From: JAAXTT01 sp964530215 | GTDB lineage: Bacteria > Bacillota > Desulfotomaculia > Desulfotomaculales > Desulfocucumaceae | Assembly (NCBI GenBank): GCA_964530215.1 | Contig: CAZHAJ010000075.1 | Location: 1-9,063 of the forward strand | Length of the DNA: 9,063 nucleotides | Direction: 5' to 3' | Made by a program: the position numbers and the translations under genes | Notes under the pieces: model-generated | The model's database searches: none | The model's input: the letters and a program-made list of their open reading frames with translations, nothing else | What the model was told of the DNA's origin: nothing | Part shown: in pieces, positions 1 to 5,422 of the stretch | Layout: each line of letters begins with the position of its first letter | How positions within the stretch are numbered: the first letter of the stretch is position 1

Positions 1-34
1 ATATTATTTTTGTCCGAGATATTGTCCGGAGCAC
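1..34 (-). CDS. pyk: Pyruvate kinase, N-terminal fragment (gene continues beyond the window)
   Basis: Only the first 11 codons are inside the window. They read MLRTISRTKII from a GTG start at 34..32. The RTKI segment matches the beginning of bacterial pyruvate kinases (RRTKIVCTIGPAS in the family), which make pyruvate and ATP from phosphoenolpyruvate and ADP in the cytoplasm. A G-rich ribosome binding site (GAGGGGG, 51..45) lies 10 bases upstream. The gene follows the pfkA stop by 38 bases in the same direction, and pfkA-pyk is a classic Firmicutes operon, so context supports the call strongly. The visible peptide is short, so the identification rests on the RTKI motif plus gene order. Confidence 0.75.
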   Translation of the reverse strand, partial: MLRTISRTKII

Positions 35-51
35 TAACCCTTAACCCCCTC
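35..51 (-). promoter_or_regulatory. Ribosome binding site of pyk
   Basis: On the minus strand this reads GAGGGGG, then TTAAGGGTTA, then the GTG start. The G-run ends 10 bases from the start codon. It decides the choice of GTG because no ATG is available in frame between the pfkA stop and this point. The layout is very similar to that in front of pfkA. Confidence 0.6.
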
Positions 52-72
52 TATAAGACACCACAATGACAA

Positions 73-1035
73 CTAAATAGATAAAACTTTTGCCAACTGA
101 TAAGTCTCGATATCAACCCTTTTCCTTCCCTCAAAAACACTTTCCAGATTCAGGCCCACTATTTCTCCTGAACACTCAGCCACCATTTTACAATCCCGGT
201 TACCTGTAAGAAGGTCCACTGCCTCCGCCCCCATACGACTTGCAACTATCCGATCCTTGGCGGTGGGGGTACCACCCCTTTGAAGATGTCCTAAAACCGA
301 CACCTTTGTTTCGAAACCTGTCTTTACCATTATTTTGTCTGCAACTTCAAAGCCACTGGCTGCACCCTCAGCCACAATTATTATGCTATGTAATTTACCT
401 CTTTTGTGACCTTTTTGAAGTTTATCACAAATATCATCAATGCATACCGGTACTTCCGGGACCAATATAGATTCGGCACCACCCGCCAGTCCTGCAGCCA
501 ATGCTATATTGCCGGATTCACGCCCCATAACTTCAACAACAAAAGTCCGTTCATGTGAGGTGGCTGTATCCCTTATTTTATTTACCGCATCCACAACATT
601 ATTAACTGCTGTATCAAATCCAATGGTATAATCGGTGCCCGGAATATCATTGTCTATAGTACCCGGGATACATATCAAGGGTATAGAAAACTGTTTGTAA
701 AACTCCAAAGCACCCCGGAAGGAACCATCACCGCCTATAATTACCAACCCTTGCAAAGCAAATCTTTCATAGTTTTTAAAAGCTTCAGCCCGACCTCTCT
801 GTGTCTTAAATCTCTCGGATCGTGCTGTACGTAATATCGTGCCCCCTCTATGTATGATATCAGCCACTGATCCCAAGTGCATGGATACCATATCGCCTTC
901 TATTAAACCGGCAAAACCACGCTTGACACCGATAACTTCACAACCATGATATATCCCTTTGCGTACCACTGCCCTAATGGCAGCATTCATTCCCGGGGAA
1001 TCGCCGCCACTGGTAAGAACGCCTATTCTTCTTAT
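73..1035 (-). CDS. pfkA: ATP-dependent 6-phosphofructokinase, apparent ATA start
   Basis: Phosphorylates fructose 6-phosphate to fructose 1,6-bisphosphate, the committed step of glycolysis, as a cytoplasmic homotetramer in this family. From the proposed start the protein has 320 residues, the usual length for bacterial PfkA. Visible motifs are the ATP-binding loop TSGGDSPGMN (about residues 8-17), GGDGS (101-105), the catalytic PGTIDNDIPGTD region (about 124-135, base aspartate 128), MGRESG (about 170-175) and LGHLQRGGTPT near 250. The first ATG in frame (990..988) is the Met inside the PGMN loop; starting there would delete half of the nucleotide site. Upstream in frame there is no ATG, GTG or TTG before the TAA at 1044..1042. 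The family start (MKRIGVLTSGGD) aligns with the codons ATA AGA AGA ATA GGC, so I place the start at ATA, 1035..1033. A G6 run lies 9 bases upstream. The function is certain; the start codon is inferred. Confidence 0.93.
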   Translation of the reverse strand: MRRIGVLTSGGDSPGMNAAIRAVVRKGIYHGCEVIGVKRGFAGLIEGDMVSMHLGSVADIIHRGGTILRTARSERFKTQRGRAEAFKNYERFALQGLVIIGGDGSFRGALEFYKQFSIPLICIPGTIDNDIPGTDYTIGFDTAVNNVVDAVNKIRDTATSHERTFVVEVMGRESGNIALAAGLAGGAESILVPEVPVCIDDICDKLQKGHKRGKLHSIIIVAEGAASGFEVADKIMVKTGFETKVSVLGHLQRGGTPTAKDRIVASRMGAEAVDLLTGNRDCKMVAECSGEIVGLNLESVFEGRKRVDIETYQLAKVLSI

Positions 1036-1050
1036 AACCCTTTACCCCCC
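1036..1050 (-). promoter_or_regulatory. Ribosome binding site of pfkA
   Basis: On the minus strand GGGGGG (1050..1045) is followed by TAAAGGGTT and then the proposed ATA start. Spacing of 9 bases from the G-run to ATA is normal for initiation, while the first ATG in frame has no purine-rich element at a usable distance. This supports initiation at the ATA. Confidence 0.5.
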
Positions 1051-1082
1051 AATAATAACTTAATAATATTCCGGTTCACTGT

Positions 1083-1271
1083 TCAATGTTTATTGATTAC
1101 TTCCATTGCGTCTTCAGCTTCCAATTCAGGAACTAATATTTCGATGGGACCACATTTTGTAGGAGAAATCCCAACAGGCTTTAGCTTAACTAAAAAGCCT
1201 CCTTCATTTAACAGGTTCTTAATTTTTTTAGCATCCTTATTATTAGGAGCAATGTAAACAACAGTCCACAT
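1083..1271 (-). CDS. Small DUF2007-like protein, 62 aa
   Basis: A complete 62-residue protein starting MWTVVYIAPNNKDAKKIKNLL. The ATG is preceded at 9 bases by a strong ribosome binding site, GGGAGG (1286..1281), so this is a real gene. The pattern is a beta strand, an amphipathic helix rich in Lys and Leu, a second strand (GGFLVKLKPV), a loop containing the only cysteine, a third strand (IEILVPE), and a final helix. It resembles the DUF2007 'putative signal-transducing protein' group, small ferredoxin-fold proteins of unknown role; that family call is from memory of the pattern and is uncertain. There is no signal peptide or membrane segment. It lies between mtrB and pfkA in the same direction, 47 bases before the pfkA start, and is probably cotranscribed with pfkA-pyk. 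Confidence 0.8.
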   Translation of the reverse strand: MWTVVYIAPNNKDAKKIKNLLNEGGFLVKLKPVGISPTKCGPIEILVPELEAEDAMEVINKH

Positions 1272-1318
1272 TCAGCAATTCCTCCCGAGCAGCTTGAGAC
1301 TGGTAATAAATAAATAAC

Positions 1319-1339
1319 CCAGAGTGCCTTTGCCTCTGG
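1319..1339 (-). terminator. Hairpin just after mtrB, possible weak terminator
   Basis: Perfect 6-base inverted repeat CCAGAG ... CTCTGG, with an inner GC/GC pair closing an AAAG loop and one bulged base. It begins two bases after the mtrB stop. On the minus strand the stem is followed by GTTATTTATTTATT, which is T-rich but interrupted. It could terminate the mtrB transcript partly, or act as a 3' stabilising or processing hairpin before the downstream DUF2007-pfkA-pyk genes. Confidence 0.45.
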
Positions 1340-1341
1340 AT

Positions 1342-1572
1342 TTAATCGTCATTCCTCAGCATTCCGTGTCTTGTCATTACTTCAGCTTTTCCCCTTAACT
1401 TTATCGCTGAAGTATGCTCTGTAAACTGTGCCACCATAATTTCACCTTTATCAAGCTTTTCTGTATGGTGAAATTTTGTATCTCTGCCACGGGTGAGTCC
1501 GATAATTGTAACCCCATTTTCCAATGCCTTAATCACTATGTATTCACCAGTATGACTAGTTTGATTATTCAT
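1342..1572 (-). CDS. mtrB: Tryptophan RNA-binding attenuation protein (TRAP)
   Basis: TRAP forms an 11-subunit ring that, when loaded with tryptophan, wraps RNA carrying (G/U)AG repeats and so shuts down tryptophan biosynthesis and transport genes. This 76-residue protein has nearly the same length and core as Bacillus TRAP, with the signature IGLTRGRDTKFHH (24-36) and AQFTEHTSAIKLRGKA (48-63). The RNA-contact residues K37, K56 and R58 of B. subtilis correspond to K39, K58 and R60 here. The tryptophan-pocket threonines in GLTRG and DTKF are also kept. The frame is open for 27 more codons upstream, but the ATG at 1572..1570 matches the family start and has AAGGGGTG 5 bases upstream; the longer form would run through the promoter. 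No mtrA (folE) or trp gene is adjacent. Identification is secure. Confidence 0.95.
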   Translation of the reverse strand: MNNQTSHTGEYIVIKALENGVTIIGLTRGRDTKFHHTEKLDKGEIMVAQFTEHTSAIKLRGKAEVMTRHGMLRNDD

Positions 1573-1589
1573 ATCCGCACCCCTTAAAC

Positions 1590-1603
1590 AATAACTGGTT
1601 ATT
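1590..1603. repeat. 14-bp palindrome in the mtrB leader
   Basis: AATAAC-TG-GTTATT is a perfect inverted repeat with 6-base arms. It lies immediately downstream of the predicted mtrB -10 box, about at the transcription start, and before the ribosome binding site. Its position suits an operator or a small 5' hairpin. The arms are AT-rich and short, so chance is possible. Confidence 0.35.
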
Positions 1604-1610
1604 ATAGAAA

Positions 1611-1640
1611 ATAATAGCACAGCCTCACATTGATTGGCAA
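1611..1640 (-). promoter_or_regulatory. Predicted SigA-type promoter of mtrB
   Basis: On the minus strand TTGCCA (1640..1635, five of six consensus bases) and TATTAT (1616..1611, five of six) are separated by 18 bases, with a TG dinucleotide one base before the -10 box (extended -10). Transcription would begin near 1604, giving a leader of about 30 bases before the mtrB ATG. Confidence 0.6.
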
Positions 1641-1647
1641 GCTTACC

Positions 1648-1676
1648 TTGCATTCACCCTAAATAAGTTGTACTAT
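1648..1676 (+). promoter_or_regulatory. Candidate promoter of the divergent 76-aa gene
   Basis: TTGCAT (1648-1653) and TACTAT (1671-1676) are spaced by 17 bases on the plus strand. The boxes match the SigA consensus only moderately (three and four of six), but the spacing and the distance to the start codon at 1709 are right. Another sigma factor cannot be excluded. Confidence 0.35.
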
Positions 1677-1708
1677 TTTATTCATAAAGTGATAAGGAGG
1701 AAACATCA

Positions 1709-1939
1709 ATGGAAATAGTTAATGTAAATAATCGTGAATACGATTTAAATGCAATAATTAATTTTATGGACGAAGATATATGTGTTTCTATTAAAAATGA
1801 ATTCCCCTTTTTTTCTAGTCAAGAGTTTGTTGATGAGTATTGCAAGCGGCACTTAAATAAATATTCCCAAGAATTTTCCATAAAAAATGTCTTAAAAATG
1901 ATGCTAATGAAAAGATTTAAAGGAAAACAAGGGCACTAA
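1709..1939 (+). CDS. Unknown small protein, 76 aa, divergent from mtrB
   Basis: I cannot assign a function. The gene is convincing because an ideal ribosome binding site, AAGGAGG (1694-1700), lies 8 bases before the ATG. The protein opens with NNREYDLNAIINFMDEDI, then has FSSQEFVDEYCKRHLNKY and a basic tail rich in Lys, Met and Arg (about 59-76). The acidic first part and basic end suggest a small helical soluble protein; it has two cysteines (25 and 45) and no CxxC zinc pair, signal peptide or membrane segment. The arrangement (x-YD near the start, MD-E-I, then QEF-D-Y) recalls short hypothetical proteins of Firmicutes phages and conjugative elements, from memory only. It is the only plus-strand gene here, is visibly AT-richer than its neighbours, and its TAA overlaps the dnaE TAG tail to tail, suggesting a later insertion. 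Confidence 0.75.
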   Translation: MEIVNVNNREYDLNAIINFMDEDICVSIKNEFPFFSSQEFVDEYCKRHLNKYSQEFSIKNVLKMMLMKRFKGKQGH

Positions 1940-4900
1940 TCCATACATTTTTTTATTCTGACATTTCTGTCCCCCAATAACGCCTTTATTTCGCTCACTA
2001 AAGGACCAGACAGGTCAACCCAATTATCCCTGGGGATCATTTTTAGTTTTTTCTGCTTTTCAAAATAAAGATATACTTTAGAATTTCCGGAATATGTCTG
2101 GAATATTACCTTTAGTTTATCCATTTCTAGCGGAGAAATATCATCAACCCTTAAATATAAATCTCCATCCAGCTTCTTATCAACTTTTTGAAGTTCATCA
2201 ACTAATATCTTAGCATTTTCTCCGGACATTGAAACCTTTCCCCTAACTAATACCACTTCGTCATTCTTGATGTATTCTTGACAATCTTGATATATCCTAG
2301 GAAAGAACACAAGCTCAAGGCTGCCGGTAAGGTCCTCTAGGGTGGCAAATGCCATGTTAGCACCTTTTTTTGTGCTAATTTTTTTAACCGTCAAAATCAT
2401 ACCGCCACAAACAGTTTGTAAATCTTGGTCCAACTCCTTCACTTCAGCAACAGTTAGGGCACCCAGATCAATTAATGCACGACGATAATCCATCAGTGGA
2501 TGACCGGTTAAATATAGACCAATAGATTCCTTTTCCATTAAAAGCAATTCACTCTCCGGATACTCAGGTATATCCGGTATATTGATGCTTACTTCCTGGC
2601 GCACCTCGTCACCCCAAAATTCCAATAGCGATATCTGACCGTTAGCCTGTTCCCTCTGAGTTTGCTGGGCCAGATTCAATCCAGAATCCAAGGCAACCAT
2701 TAATTGTGAACGGTGAATACCGAGGGAGTCCAGTGCCCCCGATTTTATCAAATTCTCCATAACCCTTCTGTTTACAACCCTCGTGTCTAAGCGACTGCAA
2801 AAATCAGCAAAATTTTTAAAACTATACTCCTTATTTCTTGCTGAGATAATGCTTTCCACCGCAGATAAACCTACATTTTTTATAGCAGCCAAACCGAAAC
2901 GAATACTGTCACCCACCACCGAAAAGCTTTCCATGCTCTGATTCACATCAGGAGGAAGTACCGGTATGCACATCCTTCTGCATTCCTCAATGTATAATGC
3001 TACCTTATCGGTGTTATCCCGCACCGAGGTCAATAGAGCAGTCATAAATTCCACCGGATAATTTGCTTTAAGGTAAGCTGTCTGATAAGCCACGGCAGCA
3101 TATGCTGCTGAATGGCTTTTGTTAAATCCGTAACCGGCGAAATACTCCATCAAATCAAATATCTGTCCGGCGACCTCAGCGTCAATCCCGTTTTGTGCCG
3201 CCCCTTCTACAAATTGATTGCGAAGTCCGGCAATAATTTCAGGTTTCTTCTTACCCATAGACCTGCGAAGTAAGTCAGCTTCTCCCAAAGAGAAACCTGC
3301 CAGGTCTGAAGCTATCCTCATAACTTGCTCCTGATAAAGAATAACCCCATAAGTGTCTTTAAGTATGGGCTCCAATTTATGATGGAGATAGGTAACTTCC
3401 CTTTTACCATGTTTATTGTCTATAAAATCATTAACCATTCCGCTTCCCAGGGGACCGGGGCGATATAATGCAACCAAAGCAACTATATCCTCAAACGTCC
3501 CGGGCTTTAGATCTTTCAGAATAGACTTCATTCCACTGCTTTCCAATTGAAAAACACCGGTACCCTCTCCCCGGCTGAGAAGCTCATAGCTTTTCACATC
3601 ATCCAGGGGTATATTGTCAATATCAATGTCCACCGAGCGGTTTTCTTTAATCATTTCTACCGCATCAGCTATTACAGTTAGAGTACGAAGACCCAATAAA
3701 TCCATTTTCAGAAGTCCCAATTCTTCAACCTGATCCTTTGCAAACTGGGTTGTCAAGGGTCCCTCTGTTGCTTTATATAAGGGAAGATAATGAGTCAAAG
3801 GCTCTTTTGTAATTACCACTCCGGCTGCATGGGTAGATGCATGTCTGGGCATCCCCTCCAGCAGTGCGGCCATATCAATCAACTTTTTTATTTCATTATT
3901 ATTGTCATACAGGTCTTTTAGTTCAGTTGACTCTATAAGGGCTTTTTTTATGGTAATATTCAGTTCCATGGGCACCAGTTTTGCCACTCTGTCAACTTCG
4001 CTATAGGGAATATTTAATACTCTGCCCACATCTCTGATGGCAGCTTTTGCCGCCATAGTCCCGAAGGTCGCAATCTGGGCTACCCGATCCTTACCATATT
4101 TACTTGTAACATATTCAATTACTTCGGAACGACGTTCATAGCAAAAGTCTATGTCTATATCCGGCATAGAAATACGTTCGGGATTTAAAAATCTTTCAAA
4201 TAACAGATGATATTTGAGAGGATCAATATTTGTGATACCCAGAGTATATGCCACTATACTTCCTGCGGCTGAACCCCTTCCCGGGCCCACAGGTATCCCG
4301 TTTTTCTTGGCAAAATGGATCATGTCCCAAACAATTAAGAAATACCCGGAATAATCCATCTGCTGAATTACCTTCAATTCGTATTCCAGCCTACTCATTT
4401 CTCTTTCGGTTACTGTGGGATAACGTTGCTTTAGACCCTCTAGGCATAATTTTTTCAAATAGCTGTCAACAGTTTCTCCGGACGGAACATTGTAAAGGGG
4501 AAGATGAAGTTGTCCAAAACTAAGCTCTACATTACACCTTTCTGCAATTTCCAATGTTGCATCTATTGCCTTCTTATGCTCCCCAAAAAGAAGCTCCATT
4601 TCTTCCCTGCTTTTCAAATAGAGCTCTTGGGAAGTAAATTTCATCCTATTGGGATCATCCACAGTTTTACCTGTCTGGATACATAAAAGAATATCTTGCA
4701 TTTCATAATGGTTCCGGTCAACATAATGAACATCATTGGTAACCACCATAGGTATCCCTGTTTTCTTGCTAATGTCGATCAATTCCCTGTTAACAGTGGT
4801 TTGTTCCTGAAATCCATGGTCCTGAAGTTCCAAATAATAATTTCCTTCTCCGAAAATATTTTGGTACTCCAGGGCCGCTTCAAGGGCAGACTCTATTTGC

Positions 4901-5346
4901 CCTGCTAAAATTTTTTTGGCAACTTCCCCTGCAATACAGCCGGAAAGGGCAATAAGGCCATTGCTATATTTTTTCATCACTTCTTTATCTATTCTTGGCT
5001 TATAATAAAAACCTTCGGTATATGCTATTGAAACCAGTTCCAATAAGTTTCTATAGCCTTGAAGATTTTCAGCAAGTAAAACCAAATGGTTTAAGTTATC
5101 ATCCACCTTATGTACCCGGTCATTTCTCGTGCGTGGCGCAACATATACTTCGCACCCCAATATCGGTTTTATTCCTTCTTTTTTACAGGCTTTAAAAAAG
5201 TCAACCACACCAAACATTGAGCCGTGATCAGTTATAGCCAAAGATCCCATACCCATTTCAGCGGCTTTCTTTACTGTTTGCTTTATTCTTGCAGCTCCAT
5301 CCAGCAAACTATATTCGGTATGAACATGGAGATGAACAAAAGACAA
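1936..5346 (-). CDS. dnaE: DNA polymerase III alpha subunit, DnaE type
   Basis: Replicative polymerase of 1136 residues, full length for DnaE. In Firmicutes, DnaE usually works beside PolC and extends primers on the lagging strand. Domain order: PHP (about 1-280) with HLHVH, TDHG, CEV and NDVH motifs; polymerase palm with GPGRGSAAGS (about 354-363), PDIDID (catalytic D396, D398) and LKMDLLGLRTL (D549); fingers with YRPGPL (about 628-633) and GYGFNKSHSAAYA (738-750); a helix-hairpin-helix region near 820-880; a clamp-binding-like motif QISLLEF (904-910); and an OB fold (about 975-1055). The start is TTG (5346..5344), preceded at 7 bases by TGAGGT. No ATG or GTG lies upstream in frame before a stop. 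It overlaps the convergent plus-strand gene by three bases at the 3' end. The usual Firmicutes order dnaE-accDA-pfkA is altered, with mtrB and the DUF2007 gene in place of accDA. Confidence 0.97.
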   Translation of the reverse strand: MSFVHLHVHTEYSLLDGAARIKQTVKKAAEMGMGSLAITDHGSMFGVVDFFKACKKEGIKPILGCEVYVAPRTRNDRVHKVDDNLNHLVLLAENLQGYRNLLELVSIAYTEGFYYKPRIDKEVMKKYSNGLIALSGCIAGEVAKKILAGQIESALEAALEYQNIFGEGNYYLELQDHGFQEQTTVNRELIDISKKTGIPMVVTNDVHYVDRNHYEMQDILLCIQTGKTVDDPNRMKFTSQELYLKSREEMELLFGEHKKAIDATLEIAERCNVELSFGQLHLPLYNVPSGETVDSYLKKLCLEGLKQRYPTVTEREMSRLEYELKVIQQMDYSGYFLIVWDMIHFAKKNGIPVGPGRGSAAGSIVAYTLGITNIDPLKYHLLFERFLNPERISMPDIDIDFCYERRSEVIEYVTSKYGKDRVAQIATFGTMAAKAAIRDVGRVLNIPYSEVDRVAKLVPMELNITIKKALIESTELKDLYDNNNEIKKLIDMAALLEGMPRHASTHAAGVVITKEPLTHYLPLYKATEGPLTTQFAKDQVEELGLLKMDLLGLRTLTVIADAVEMIKENRSVDIDIDNIPLDDVKSYELLSRGEGTGVFQLESSGMKSILKDLKPGTFEDIVALVALYRPGPLGSGMVNDFIDNKHGKREVTYLHHKLEPILKDTYGVILYQEQVMRIASDLAGFSLGEADLLRRSMGKKKPEIIAGLRNQFVEGAAQNGIDAEVAGQIFDLMEYFAGYGFNKSHSAAYAAVAYQTAYLKANYPVEFMTALLTSVRDNTDKVALYIEECRRMCIPVLPPDVNQSMESFSVVGDSIRFGLAAIKNVGLSAVESIISARNKEYSFKNFADFCSRLDTRVVNRRVMENLIKSGALDSLGIHRSQLMVALDSGLNLAQQTQREQANGQISLLEFWGDEVRQEVSINIPDIPEYPESELLLMEKESIGLYLTGHPLMDYRRALIDLGALTVAEVKELDQDLQTVCGGMILTVKKISTKKGANMAFATLEDLTGSLELVFFPRIYQDCQEYIKNDEVVLVRGKVSMSGENAKILVDELQKVDKKLDGDLYLRVDDISPLEMDKLKVIFQTYSGNSKVYLYFEKQKKLKMIPRDNWVDLSGPLVSEIKALLGDRNVRIKKCMD

Positions 5347-5422
5347 CGTATTTACCTCATTTCTAACAGCCGAAAATATAAAGTCATAAAAATATTACTC
5401 CATCGTAATTTCTATCTAAATA

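Noticed and set aside
1032..1079. Short GTG-started leader peptide frame (15 codons) ending at the pfkA start.
   Set aside because: It has no ribosome binding site and no codon pattern suggestive of attenuation; the overlap with ATA may be chance, although coupling cannot be excluded.
946..1257. Plus-strand open frame of 103 codons spanning pfkA, the gap and the DUF2007-like gene.
   Set aside because: It is antisense to two supported genes with good family matches and a strong ribosome binding site; no start signal is seen for it.
1573..1653. A 27-residue N-terminal extension of TRAP.
   Set aside because: It would run through the predicted promoter, does not match other TRAP proteins, and the internal ATG has a good ribosome binding site.
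5347..5422. Several (U/G)AG triplets in the leader of dnaE, including one inside its ribosome binding site, suggesting a TRAP target.
   Set aside because: Only about five triplets occur and their spacing is irregular (1 base to more than 20), whereas TRAP sites need about nine or more spaced by 2-3 bases.
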